From the NCBI RefSeq assembly GCF_020551945.1, contig NZ_JAJBZH010000002.1:62001-126000 (forward strand): 64,000 nucleotides of DNA, read 5' to 3'. The notes below the pieces were generated by a model. It was given only the letters and a program-made list of their open reading frames with translations, ran no database searches and had not been told where the DNA came from. This DNA is from Cellulosimicrobium marinum (GTDB lineage: Bacteria > Actinomycetota > Actinomycetes > Actinomycetales > Cellulomonadaceae). A program made the translations under genes and the position numbers. This document shows, piece after piece, positions 50,259 through 58,688 of this stretch. Each line of letters begins with the position of its first letter. Positions within the stretch are counted from its first letter, which is position 1.

Positions 50259-50509
50259 GGCGCTCGTCGGGTTCGCGGGCGCTGGTCGGGTTCGCGGCGG
50301 GTGCGACGTCGGAGCTCGGGCTGCCGCGCCGTCGCCTCCTGCGGTCGGCCGACGGTCGGGCCGCGCGGCTCCACGCCCTTCGCCTCCGACGTCGCACCCG
50401 CCGCTCGGCCGTCACGTCGCCCGCTCGGCCTTCACGTCGCGAGATCGGCGGAGCTTGTCGACGTCGGCGGATCGGGTGTGCCGATCTCGGCGGGGTGTGC
50501 CGATCTCGG
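50259..50509 (+). repeat. Dispersed intergenic repeat, copy B, within a tandem-repeat array
   Basis: This fills most of the 354-bp pcnB-MFS gap. It opens with a 19-bp tandem duplication (50259-50277, 50278-50296; one mismatch). Bases 50314-50421 match 19452-19559 in the gyrA-gyrB gap without gaps. ACGTCGC-like words then recur at 50389, 50414, 50434 and 50461. It closes with a 17-bp GGGTGTGCCGATCTCGG unit present twice (50474-50490, 50493-50509), which also forms inverted matches with CGAGATCGG at 50440-50448. No protein is apparent. Confidence 0.82.
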
Positions 50510-50535
50510 AGCGGGCCGCCCGGTGCGCAGATGCA

Positions 50536-50573
50536 CGACGGCGCCGCGACCCGGGTGGGTCGCGGCGCCGTCG
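50536..50573. terminator. Bidirectional terminator between pcnB and MFS gene
   Basis: A perfect 17-bp stem (50536-50552 with 50557-50573) with a GGGT loop separates convergent genes. Confidence 0.88.
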
Positions 50574-50591
50574 GGCCGTGGTGTCCTGAGG

Positions 50592-52175
50592 TCAGGCGTC
50601 GTCGGAGGCGAGGGCCGCCTCGACCGAGACGCGGTCCTTCGGGCTCCCTGCCGCGTCCTCGGGTGCGGCGTCCTCGGTCGCGGGGCCGGGATGGCCGTGG
50701 CCCGCCGGGGCGGGGTTGCGGCGCAGCAGGAACGACAGGCCGACGGCGACGAGCATGACGGCCGTGCCCCACACGAACGCGTCGCCGACGCCCTCGGCGA
50801 GGGCCACCGGCTCGGACGCACCGTCCGCCGCGTAGGCGAGGGAGCGCGACGTCATGACCGCGACGAACATCGCGGTCCCTGCCGCACCGGCGAGCTGCTG
50901 CACGGTCCCGATCGAGGCGGAGCCGTGGGAGTACTGGTGCGGCGCGAGCGAGGACAGCGCGGACGTGAACAGCGGCGTGAACATGAACGCGAGGCCGAGG
51001 CTGAGCGTCACGTGCAGGCCGAGGACGAACCACGGCGACGAGTCGGCGTGGATCGTCGTGAACGCCGCGAGGGCGACGGCGACGACGCTCACGCCGGGGA
51101 TGACGAGCGGGCGGGGGCCCACGCGGTCGTAGAGGCGCCCGACGGTCGGGCCGAGGAGACCCATGAGGAGGCCGCCCGGGAGCACGATCAGACCGGTCGC
51201 GAGCGGTGCGAGGCCCATCGCGTCCTGGAGGAACAGCGGCAGGAGGATGAGCGAGCCGAACATCGCCGTCATGCCGACCGCCATGATCCCGAGCGGGACG
51301 CTGAACCCGCGCACCGTGAAGACGCGCAGGTCGAGCAGCGCACGGTCCTCGCGCTGGAGCACGAGCTGGCGCCAGACGAACGCGCCGAGCGCGAGCGCGC
51401 CGAACGCGATCGGGACCAGGGGCGGGACGACCGGCGTGTGCCGCGCGGCCTCGCCGATGCTGGACAGCCCGTAGACGAGGCCACCGAACGCCAGCGCGGC
51501 CAGGAGCAGCGACGACGGGTCGAGGCGGGAACGTGTACGGTCCGCGACGTCCCGGATGTACAGGAAGCCGAGGACGAGCGCGACGACGCCGATCGGGAGC
51601 ACGATCCCGAACACCCAGCGCCAGCTGAGGCTGTTGAGGATGAGGCCGGAGAGCGACGGGCCGAGGGCCGGGGCCGCGGCCATGACGATCGCGATGTTCC
51701 CCATGACCTTGCCGCGGATCGCCGGGGGCACGAGCGTCATGATCGTCGTCATGAGCAGCGGCATCATGATCGCGGTGCCCGACGCCTGCACGACGCGGCC
51801 CACGAGCAGCCACGCGAAGCCGGGGGAGAGCGCGGCGAGCAGCGTCCCCGCGCTGAACAGCGACATGGCGAGGAGGAACGCGCCGCGGGTGCCGAGGCGC
51901 TGGAGCAGGAAGCCGCTCGCGGGGATGACGACGGCCATCGTCAGCATGAACGCCGTCGTGAGCCACTGGCCCGTGCTCGCGGTGATGCCGAGGTCCTCCA
52001 TGAGCGGCGCGAGCGCGACGCTCATCGTCGTCTCGTTGAGGATGACGACGAACGCCGAGACGAGGAGCAGCGCGATGACGAGGAAGTCCTCGCGCGGCAG
52101 GCGGTCGACCGTCGTGCCGGGCGGTGTCCCGTACGCCTCCGGTCCGGAGCGGGCTCGGGTGTCGGGTGCTGTCAC
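50592..52175 (-). CDS. MFS drug exporter, DHA2 (EmrB/QacA) family
   Basis: The 527-residue transporter has about 14 hydrophobic helices and the DHA2 motif C-like GNIAIVMAAAPALGPSLSG in helix 5, plus a motif A-like LLQRLGTRG. Proton-driven export of hydrophobic compounds is expected; the substrate is unknown. The C-terminal tail is Asp/Glu/Ala-rich. It starts at GTG 52175. No regulator gene is adjacent. Confidence 0.9.
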   Translation of the reverse strand: MTAPDTRARSGPEAYGTPPGTTVDRLPREDFLVIALLLVSAFVVILNETTMSVALAPLMEDLGITASTGQWLTTAFMLTMAVVIPASGFLLQRLGTRGAFLLAMSLFSAGTLLAALSPGFAWLLVGRVVQASGTAIMMPLLMTTIMTLVPPAIRGKVMGNIAIVMAAAPALGPSLSGLILNSLSWRWVFGIVLPIGVVALVLGFLYIRDVADRTRSRLDPSSLLLAALAFGGLVYGLSSIGEAARHTPVVPPLVPIAFGALALGAFVWRQLVLQREDRALLDLRVFTVRGFSVPLGIMAVGMTAMFGSLILLPLFLQDAMGLAPLATGLIVLPGGLLMGLLGPTVGRLYDRVGPRPLVIPGVSVVAVALAAFTTIHADSSPWFVLGLHVTLSLGLAFMFTPLFTSALSSLAPHQYSHGSASIGTVQQLAGAAGTAMFVAVMTSRSLAYAADGASEPVALAEGVGDAFVWGTAVMLVAVGLSFLLRRNPAPAGHGHPGPATEDAAPEDAAGSPKDRVSVEAALASDDA

Positions 52176-52522
52176 GGGTGGTCTCCGCTCGCGTCGGTGG
52201 GCATGCCGGTCACGGTCAGGGCCGGCGGTGGGCGTGGCGGCGTGGTGGCGCCGTGCCGTCCCGCGGGATGCGCGGTCGGGCGTGGGGGAGGTCCCCGGAG
52301 GGGAGGGTGCACGGGTCGGCCGCCGCCTCGGCGGAGTGATCCGTACCCTGTACGACCACGAACCATCGTCCGTTATTCCCGCACGCCCTGACGACCGAAT
52401 TTCGGCGACGTTCTCCTCGGTGCCGGTCGCCTCCGGTCGACCCCGGCCGTCGCCCCCGGGCGTACGCGGTGCCGCCCCGCGACGGACGCGCCGGCAGCCC
52501 GCGCGTCCTTAGCGTGGCCGGC
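52176..52522. promoter_or_regulatory. Divergent promoter region of MFS exporter and membrane protein
   Basis: This 347-bp gap holds no convincing gene. A short GTAC-CCT-GTAC dyad at 52345-52355 sits near CCGTTATTCCC (52370-52380), the least GC-rich part and a possible regulator site. TTAGCGT (52509-52515), 8-14 bases before the membrane-protein ATG, could be a -10 for a nearly leaderless transcript. Confidence 0.4.
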
Positions 52523-53047
52523 ATGAACACCACCGGTCCCCGTCCCCCGGCCCCGTCGCGACCTGTCCCGCCGAGCAGTCCGTCGAGCGGTTTCGCCACG
52601 ACCACCCGCCCGCTCGGCCTGCCGTTCCTCGGGGTCGCGGCGCTCTCCCTGCTCGCGGCCCCGCGCGTCGTGCTGCACGACCTCGGCGTCGTCCAGGAGG
52701 GCAGCGCGGTCAACCTCCTCCTGGTGGTCGTCCCGCTCGTCGCGTGGGTGGGCGTCGCGCTGTGGGCGCGGGTGCCGAACCCGTTCCTCACGCTCCTCGT
52801 GACCGGCGCCTGCTACGGCGTGGTGCTCGCGCTCGTGCACCAGCTCCTGTGGGACCGCGCGTTCGGGGAGGACCCGCCGTCGCTCGGGGGGAACCTCGCC
52901 CTCGTGGACGGGGGCACGCAGGAGGTCGTGCTGCGCGTCGCGTCCGTGGGCTCCAGCCTCGTGACGGGGGTGGTCGTCGGCGCGGTCTGCGGCCTGGTCG
53001 CGTGGGGTCTCACCCGTCTGGTCCGACGGCGCCCCGCCCGCCCCTGA
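52523..53047 (+). CDS. Hypothetical four-helix membrane protein
   Basis: The 174-residue product has a Pro/Ser-rich N-terminus (1-28) and about four hydrophobic helices (about 31-50, 61-80, 88-110 and 143-168), ending in a basic RRRPARP tail. I do not recognise the family. A predicted-permease-like composition gives no function. No Shine-Dalgarno precedes the ATG, which fits a leaderless or near-leaderless message. Confidence 0.75.
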   Translation: MNTTGPRPPAPSRPVPPSSPSSGFATTTRPLGLPFLGVAALSLLAAPRVVLHDLGVVQEGSAVNLLLVVVPLVAWVGVALWARVPNPFLTLLVTGACYGVVLALVHQLLWDRAFGEDPPSLGGNLALVDGGTQEVVLRVASVGSSLVTGVVVGAVCGLVAWGLTRLVRRRPARP

Positions 53048-53055
53048 GCTCGTCC

Positions 53056-53082
53056 CCGGGGCGTGGCTCGCCGTCGCCCCGG
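53056..53082. terminator. Weak hairpin between convergent genes
   Basis: An 8-bp stem, CCGGGGCG (53056-53063) with CGCCCCGG (53075-53082), lies in the 42-base gap between two convergent membrane-protein genes. Confidence 0.5.
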
Positions 53083-53089
53083 CCCGCGG

Positions 53090-54448
53090 TCAGGCGGGTC
53101 GGGCACCCTCCGCGGCGGGGCCGGGCGGGAGCGAGGCGTCGTCCGCCGCGGGCTCGACGGCGGCCGCCGCCTTCCCGGACGGGGTCCGGGCGCCGCGCGT
53201 CCACAGCACGAGCGCGGCGGCCGCGTACGCCGCGGCGAGGACGGCGAACACCGGCCGCGACCACCCCGTGTCGGGCAGGGTGAACGCGGCGAGGGCCGCG
53301 GCGCCGACGAACGCCGCGTTGTACAGCACGTCGTAGAACGCGAACGCCCGTCCGCGGTACCCGTCCTCGGTGTCGCGCTGGACGATGGTGTCCACGGCGA
53401 TCTTCGTGCCCTGCGCGGCCAGCCCCAGGAGCGCGGCGCCCGTGTAGACCACGGCACGGGTCGGCGTCGTGAGGAGCAGGAGCTGGCTCGCTGCGGCGAG
53501 CAGCAGCATGAGGGCGATCCAGACCTGCGGCCCGGTGTAGCGGGAGAGGGTCGGCGTGAGGACGACGGCGCCCGCGCCCCCGACGCCGGTGAGCCCGACG
53601 ACCGTCGCGAACGTCGCGAGCCCGGCGTCCTGGTTCCCGGGGTCGAGGAGGTTGCGCGCGATGAGGATCGACGCGATGAAGACCACGCCGTAGAGGAACC
53701 GGTGCGTCGCCATGGCGAGGAGCGCCTGGCCGGGGGTGCGTCGTGCGACGAGGTAGCGCGCGCCGTCGGCCAGCCCGCGGGCGACGCGCGCGATCTCCGA
53801 CGTGAGGGCGGCGTCCGCGGGCCGCTCCGGCCCGAGCTGGGTGCGGCCCAGCCGCAGCGCGAGGAGCGACGCGACCCCGAACACGACCGCCGCGCACACG
53901 AGCGCCGACGAGTCCCTCACGCGGCCCTCGTCGAGACCCAGGCCGAGCACGACGCCGATTCCGCCGCCCACGAACGCCGCGCCCGCCCCGAGGGTCGGGG
54001 TGAGCGAGTTCGCCGTGAGCAGGAGCGGGCCGTCGACGACGCGCGGCAGGCCCGCGGACAGGCCCGCCAGGAGGAAGCGGTTCACGGACAGCGCGGCCAG
54101 CCCGAGCGCGTAGATCCCGGCCCCCACGCCACCCGTGAGCATGAGCACCGCCATCGCGACCGTGAGGACCACGCGCACGGCGTTGCCCCACACGAGGACC
54201 TGCCGGCGCTGCCACCGGTCGAGCAGCACGCCCGCGAACGGGCCGACGATCGTGAAGGGCGCGAGCATCACCGCGAACGCGCCGGCGATCGCCGCCGCCG
54301 TGCCCTGCGACTCCGGGGAGAAGAACAGGAGGGACGCCAGGCCCACCTGGAACATGCCGTCCCCCGCCTGCGAGACGAGACGGACGGCGAACAGCCTGCG
54401 GAAGCCGCGCAGGCGCAGCAGCTCCCGCAGCTCGGCGATCACACTCAC
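53090..54448 (-). CDS. MFS transporter (12-helix)
   Basis: The 452-residue protein has about 12 hydrophobic helices, with FRRLFAVRLVSQAGDGMFQVGLA at the start, GPFAGVLLDRWQRRQVL as motif A, and a mid-protein repeat DTEDGYRGRAFAFYDVLYN. This resembles the enterobactin-exporter-like MFS_3 group. The substrate is unknown. The C-terminus is Ala/Pro-rich. It starts at GTG 54448 and diverges from the chitinase gene across 144 bases. Confidence 0.88.
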   Translation of the reverse strand: MSVIAELRELLRLRGFRRLFAVRLVSQAGDGMFQVGLASLLFFSPESQGTAAAIAGAFAVMLAPFTIVGPFAGVLLDRWQRRQVLVWGNAVRVVLTVAMAVLMLTGGVGAGIYALGLAALSVNRFLLAGLSAGLPRVVDGPLLLTANSLTPTLGAGAAFVGGGIGVVLGLGLDEGRVRDSSALVCAAVVFGVASLLALRLGRTQLGPERPADAALTSEIARVARGLADGARYLVARRTPGQALLAMATHRFLYGVVFIASILIARNLLDPGNQDAGLATFATVVGLTGVGGAGAVVLTPTLSRYTGPQVWIALMLLLAAASQLLLLTTPTRAVVYTGAALLGLAAQGTKIAVDTIVQRDTEDGYRGRAFAFYDVLYNAAFVGAAALAAFTLPDTGWSRPVFAVLAAAYAAAALVLWTRGARTPSGKAAAAVEPAADDASLPPGPAAEGARPA

Positions 54449-54592
54449 CTCGCCACCCTACGGGCCGACGCCCGTCCCGGTGACCACGGTGTGAGAAGGC
54501 CCTGGTCAGAAATGCTTAGGAAGGTTACCTTTGAGTTTCGGTCATGACCCGTCCACGAAGGCCGGGCCCGGAGAAGCAGTGAGGCATTCTCG

Positions 54593-56332
54593 ATGACACG
54601 ATCCCCGGGGAAGAGCCCCAGGAACCCCAGGACGACGGCCGCGGCCGTCGCCCTCGCCACCACCACGGCCCTCGTCGCCGGCGCCGCCGGGACGGCGAAC
54701 GCCGCGACCGCACCGGCCGCCGACGACGGTACGAACGGGTACAAGACCGTCGGCTACTACCCCGCGTGGGAGGCCGGCAACGCGGACGGCTACCAGGTGG
54801 CCGACCTCCACACCACCGGCGCCGCCGACGACCTGACGCACCTCAACTACGCGTTCGGCAACGTCACCACCGACCTCGTCTGCGACATCACCGACCGCGT
54901 CGACCCTGCCGAGAACGCCCCCGAGGGCGACCCCCTCAACGACTACGTGCAGCTCCTCGACGCCGACAAGACCGTGGACGGCGTCGCCGACCAGCCCTCG
55001 CAGGCGCTCGCCGGCAACTTCAACCAGCTGAAGAAGCTCAAGGAGGAGCACCCCGGCCTCAAGGTCCTCGTCTCGCTCGGAGGCTGGACCTGGTCGGACA
55101 ACTTCTCCGACGCCGTCTCGACCCCCGAGAACCGCGCACGCCTCGTCGAGTCGTGCCTCGACGTGTACTTCCACGGCAACCTGCCCGTGGTCGAGGACGC
55201 GGAGAACGGCACCAAGGGCGGCGACGGCGTCGCCGCCGGGATCTTCGACGGCATCGACCTCGACTGGGAGTGGCCCGGCGCCACCGGCGAGCACCCCACG
55301 CCGCGCCCCGCCGAGGACGCCGAGAACTTCGTCCAGTTCGCGCAGCTCCTGCGCGCCGAGCTCACCGAGCTCGGGGCCGAGACCGGCGAGGACTACCTCA
55401 TCACCGGCTTCGCCCCCGCGAGCTGGGCCGCCCGCACCAACGGCGGCTGGCTCGACCCGCGCTTCGTCGACGCCCTCGACTTCATCAACGTCCAGGGCTA
55501 CGACTACCACGGCGACTGGAACACCACCCGCACGGGCCACCAGGGCAACCTGCACGTCTACACCGACCCGACCACCGGGCAGCCCGCCAACTGGGGCCTC
55601 GCCGCCGACGGCGTCCTCGGCGCGTACCACAACGCCGGCTGGCCCAAGGACAAGCTCGTCCTCGGCATGGCCGCCTACGGGTACGGCTGGCGCGGCGTGA
55701 CCGACCCGACGCCCGGTGCCGCCGCGAACGGCTCCCTGCCGTTCACCTACTACACCGACATCAAGGCCAAGGGCCTCACCGAGTACTACGACGAGGTGGC
55801 CGGCCAGGGCTACTTCTACGGCGACGGCGAGTGGTGGACGGCGGACACCCCGCGCTCCGTCACCACCAAGGCCGAGTACCTCGCGACCCAGGGCTACGGC
55901 GGCGGGTACTTCTGGGACCTCGCCGGCGACGACGACAACGAGCTCCTCGGCACCCTCGCCGGCACGTTCGAGGCCGCCACCCCCGGCCCCCTCGTGCCCG
56001 ACGACGCCGCCGCACCCTGGTACGCGACCGGCATCTACTCGACGGGCGACGTCGTCTACCACGACGGCACCGAGTACCGGGCCACCTGGTGGACCCGCGA
56101 CCAGCAGCCCGGCGACGCCGACGGGCCCTGGAAGGCCATCGGCCCGGCCGGCACCGCACCTGCCGGCGACAGGCCCGCCTGCGCCGCGCCGTGGGACGCC
56201 GCACGCGCCTACCGCACCGGCGAAGTCGTCTCCCGTGCGGGCGTGAACCACACCGCCCAGTGGTGGACCCGTGGCACCACCCCCGGTACGGACGCCACCG
56301 CCGCCTGGGACGCAGGACTGCCCTGCGCCTGA
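54593..56332 (+). CDS. Secreted GH18 chitinase with two C-terminal chitin-binding modules
   Basis: The 579-residue enzyme has a Tat/Sec-like signal peptide ending near ANA (about residue 37). A GH18 barrel (about 48-450) has the active-site DGIDLDWEW with acid Glu226, SLGGWTWS and the NVQGYDYHG strand. Two CBM5/12-type modules follow (about 460-510 and 530-579), each with AAPWxxxxxYxxGxxV and a WWTRG/D repeat. It degrades chitin outside the cell. GAGG precedes the ATG by 8 bases. The upstream gap is AT-rich near 54512-54540. The hairpin downstream makes it monocistronic. Confidence 0.94.
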   Translation: MTRSPGKSPRNPRTTAAAVALATTTALVAGAAGTANAATAPAADDGTNGYKTVGYYPAWEAGNADGYQVADLHTTGAADDLTHLNYAFGNVTTDLVCDITDRVDPAENAPEGDPLNDYVQLLDADKTVDGVADQPSQALAGNFNQLKKLKEEHPGLKVLVSLGGWTWSDNFSDAVSTPENRARLVESCLDVYFHGNLPVVEDAENGTKGGDGVAAGIFDGIDLDWEWPGATGEHPTPRPAEDAENFVQFAQLLRAELTELGAETGEDYLITGFAPASWAARTNGGWLDPRFVDALDFINVQGYDYHGDWNTTRTGHQGNLHVYTDPTTGQPANWGLAADGVLGAYHNAGWPKDKLVLGMAAYGYGWRGVTDPTPGAAANGSLPFTYYTDIKAKGLTEYYDEVAGQGYFYGDGEWWTADTPRSVTTKAEYLATQGYGGGYFWDLAGDDDNELLGTLAGTFEAATPGPLVPDDAAAPWYATGIYSTGDVVYHDGTEYRATWWTRDQQPGDADGPWKAIGPAGTAPAGDRPACAAPWDAARAYRTGEVVSRAGVNHTAQWWTRGTTPGTDATAAWDAGLPCA

Positions 56333-56348
56333 CGGCACAGCACGACGC

Positions 56349-56383
56349 GAGAGGCCCCCTGCCGACGCGGCAGGGGGCCTCTC
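56349..56383 (+). terminator. Terminator after chitinase
   Basis: A 16-bp perfect stem (56349-56364 with 56368-56383) with an ACG loop lies 17 bases after the stop. Confidence 0.88.
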
Positions 56384-56410
56384 CCCGGTTCACCGCTCGC
56401 GCTGCGAACG

Positions 56411-56438
56411 GTGCTCAGCGCTCAGTGCTCAGCGCTCG
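56411..56438. repeat. 14-bp tandem duplication
   Basis: GTGCTCAGCGCTCA and GTGCTCAGCGCTCG are adjacent copies in the gap between the convergent chitinase and ino1. Each contains an AGCGCT palindrome. The meaning is unknown. Confidence 0.75.
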
Positions 56439-56520
56439 ACCTTCTTGGTCGCGCCGATCCTGCGCCGACCTCCCGGCGAGTGCCTCGTACCTCGGCCCTC
56501 ACCCTCCGGTCAGCTCCGGA

Positions 56521-57612
56521 TCAGCGCTCCACCGAACCGGCGATGAAGGCCTCGAGCTGCGCACGACCCTTCGTGTCCTCCATCTGGACCGGCGGGGACT
56601 TCATGAAGTACGTCGACGCCGAGAGGATCGGGCCGCCGACGCCGCGGTCCTTCGCGATCTTCGCGGCACGGACGGCGTCGATGATGATGCCGGCCGAGTT
56701 GGGGGAGTCCCACACCTCGAGCTTGTACTCCAGGTTCAGCGGGACCTCGCCGAACGCGCGGCCCTCGAGGCGCACGTACGCCCACTTGCGGTCGTCGAGC
56801 CACGCGACGTAGTCCGACGGGCCGATGTGGACGTTGCGGTCCTCCGTCTTGCCGCCGAGCGGGCCCTCGAGGTTCGAGGTCACGGCCTGCGTCTTGGAGA
56901 TCTTCTTGGACTCCAGGCGCTCGCGCTCGAGCATGTTCTTGAAGTCCATGTTGCCGCCGACGTTGAGCTGGTACGTGCGGTCCAGCACGACGCCGCGGTC
57001 CTCGAACAGCTTCGCGAGGACGCGGTGCGTGATCGTCGCGCCGACCTGCGACTTGATGTCGTCGCCGACGATCGGCACACCGGCCTGCTCGAACTTCGCG
57101 GCCCACTCCGGGTCGGACGCGATGAACACGGGCAGCGCGTTGACGAACGCCACGCCGGCGTCGATCGCGGCCTGCGCGTAGAACTTCGCGGCGGCCTCGG
57201 AGCCGACGGGCAGGTAGCAGACGAGGACGTCGACCTGCGCCTCCCGCAGCGCGGCGGCGACGTCGACGGGCTCCGCGTCGGACTCCTCGATCGTCTGCGC
57301 GTAGTACTTGCCGACGCCGTCGAGCGTCGGGCCGCGCTGGACGGTCACGCCGGTCGGCGGGACGTCCGCGATCTTGATCGTGTTGTTCTCCGAGGCGTTG
57401 ATGGCCTCGGCGAGGTCGAAGCCGACCTTCTTCGCGTCGACGTCGAACGCCGCGACGAACTCCAGGCTCGACACGTGGTAGTCGCCGAACTGCACGTGCA
57501 TGAGACCGGGGACGGTCCCGGCGGGGTCGGCGTCACGGTAGTAGTGCACGCCCTGGACCAGAGACGATGCGCAGTTGCCTACGCCGACGATGGCGACGCG
57601 GATGGAGGTCAT
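56521..57612 (-). CDS. ino1: Inositol-3-phosphate synthase
   Basis: The 363-residue enzyme turns glucose 6-phosphate into inositol 3-phosphate, the precursor of phosphatidylinositol and mycothiol in actinobacteria. It has the NAD-binding [45 protein letters not shown] and the late [20 protein letters not shown]. The ATG overlaps the padR stop by four bases (ATGA). The PadR regulator and its palindrome probably set its expression. Confidence 0.95.
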   Translation of the reverse strand: MTSIRVAIVGVGNCASSLVQGVHYYRDADPAGTVPGLMHVQFGDYHVSSLEFVAAFDVDAKKVGFDLAEAINASENNTIKIADVPPTGVTVQRGPTLDGVGKYYAQTIEESDAEPVDVAAALREAQVDVLVCYLPVGSEAAAKFYAQAAIDAGVAFVNALPVFIASDPEWAAKFEQAGVPIVGDDIKSQVGATITHRVLAKLFEDRGVVLDRTYQLNVGGNMDFKNMLERERLESKKISKTQAVTSNLEGPLGGKTEDRNVHIGPSDYVAWLDDRKWAYVRLEGRAFGEVPLNLEYKLEVWDSPNSAGIIIDAVRAAKIAKDRGVGGPILSASTYFMKSPPVQMEDTKGRAQLEAFIAGSVER

Positions 57613-58301
57613 CCTCGCTCCTTGGTGATCGAAGTTCCAGGGTCCTCGGGACGCCGGGCGCCGTCGGGCTCCTGCTCGGGTGGTTCCGCAGGATGCGGGG
57701 TGCTGCTGGTTCGTGCGCGACCGCCTCGGGGTGTCCCGAAGGTGCGGTCGCGCTCGGTGGTGATGAGACCGTCGAGCCAGCGCACCTCGCGCTCGACCTG
57801 CTCGAGTCCGTGGCGCTGCAGCTCGAGCGTGTACTCGTCGAGCCGCTCGCGGGTGCGGGCCGCGGACTCCCTGACCGCCTCCAGCCTCTCCGTGAGCCGC
57901 GTCCTGCGGCCCTCGAGGATGCGGATGCGGGTCTCGGCGTCGGTCTGCGCGAAGAACGCGAACCGGACGTCGAAGCTCTCGTCCTCCCACGCGGCGGGCC
58001 CTGAGGAGGCCAGCACGTCCTGGAGGTGTTCCTTGCCCTCGGCCGTCAGCTCGTAGACGATGCGCGCCCGCTTGCCCGACAGGGCGGGGGCGGGCGTCGT
58101 CCGGACCGCGGTCTGCTCGGTGCCCGTGATGAGGCCCCGGGCGACGAGCGACTTCAGCGCCGGGTACAGCGAGCCGTACGACAGCGCGCGGAACGAGCCG
58201 AGCATGAGGTTGAGCCGCTTGCGCAGCTCGTAGCCGTGCAGCGGGGACTCGTTGAGCAGCCCGAGGATCGCGGTCTCGAGCACGGGTGTCCTGCTCCGCA
58301 C
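57609..58301 (-). CDS. PadR family transcriptional regulator
   Basis: The 230-residue protein has a PadR winged helix (about 8-80, [23 protein letters not shown] and [17 protein letters not shown]). An effector region with a long coiled coil (about 125-190) and a Pro/Glu-rich tail follow. PadR proteins are usually repressors that release DNA on binding a small ligand. It starts at GTG 58301 with AGGAGG 6 bases upstream. Coupling with ino1, and a perfect dyad 37 bases upstream, suggest it regulates its own operon. The padR-ino1 pair is conserved in actinobacteria. Confidence 0.92.
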   Translation of the reverse strand: MRSRTPVLETAILGLLNESPLHGYELRKRLNLMLGSFRALSYGSLYPALKSLVARGLITGTEQTAVRTTPAPALSGKRARIVYELTAEGKEHLQDVLASSGPAAWEDESFDVRFAFFAQTDAETRIRILEGRRTRLTERLEAVRESAARTRERLDEYTLELQRHGLEQVEREVRWLDGLITTERDRTFGTPRGGRARTSSTPHPAEPPEQEPDGARRPEDPGTSITKERG

Positions 58302-58337
58302 CGCGCACCTCCTCGCCGTTCTGGGTCCCCGCACCGA

Positions 58338-58364
58338 CTCGATGTATCGAGTCGATACATCGAG
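58338..58364. promoter_or_regulatory. Perfect palindromic operator upstream of padR-ino1
   Basis: Two 13-bp arms (58338-58350 and 58352-58364) are exact reverse complements around one base. The core ATGTATCGA-G-TCGATACAT has the ATGT/ACAT ends typical of PadR sites. It lies 37-63 bases upstream of the padR start codon, where a repressor would cover the promoter. The rest of the 387-bp gap to the PBP gene (58302-58688) shows no gene. Confidence 0.82.
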
Positions 58365-58688
58365 AGGTTAGGTCGTGTCGATGCGTCGCGCAACGTGCGG
58401 CGCCCGGCGTGGTGCGGCTCACGGCACTTGTGAAGGACCGGGGGAGGCGGCGGGACGTCGCGGCGAATCAATGGCGCAGCATGCCCGGATCCGGCCCGCA
58501 GGCCCTTGTGGAGACGGGGCGACGCCCTATTGTTCAGGGTGGTCCGCCGTGCGCAGGCCCGTGCCCGACGACGTCCCTCGCCCGAGGCGGGGCCGTGCGG
58601 CGGTCCCGGGGCCGGGTCGCAGGACGGGCCGAGAGCGTGCCCCGCGACGTCGGGCCGCTCGGCCGTACCCCCCGAGGAAAGGGAGATC

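Noticed and set aside
50259-50509. CRISPR array in the repeat-rich pcnB-MFS gap
   Set aside because: Repeat units are degenerate, differ in length and lack uniform spacers; no cas genes are nearby.
54512-54540. DtxR/IdeR iron box or DasR site upstream of the chitinase
   Set aside because: The TTAGGAAGGTTACC stretch matches the DtxR 19-mer poorly (about 8 of 19), and no DasR-type TGGTCTAGACCA core is present.
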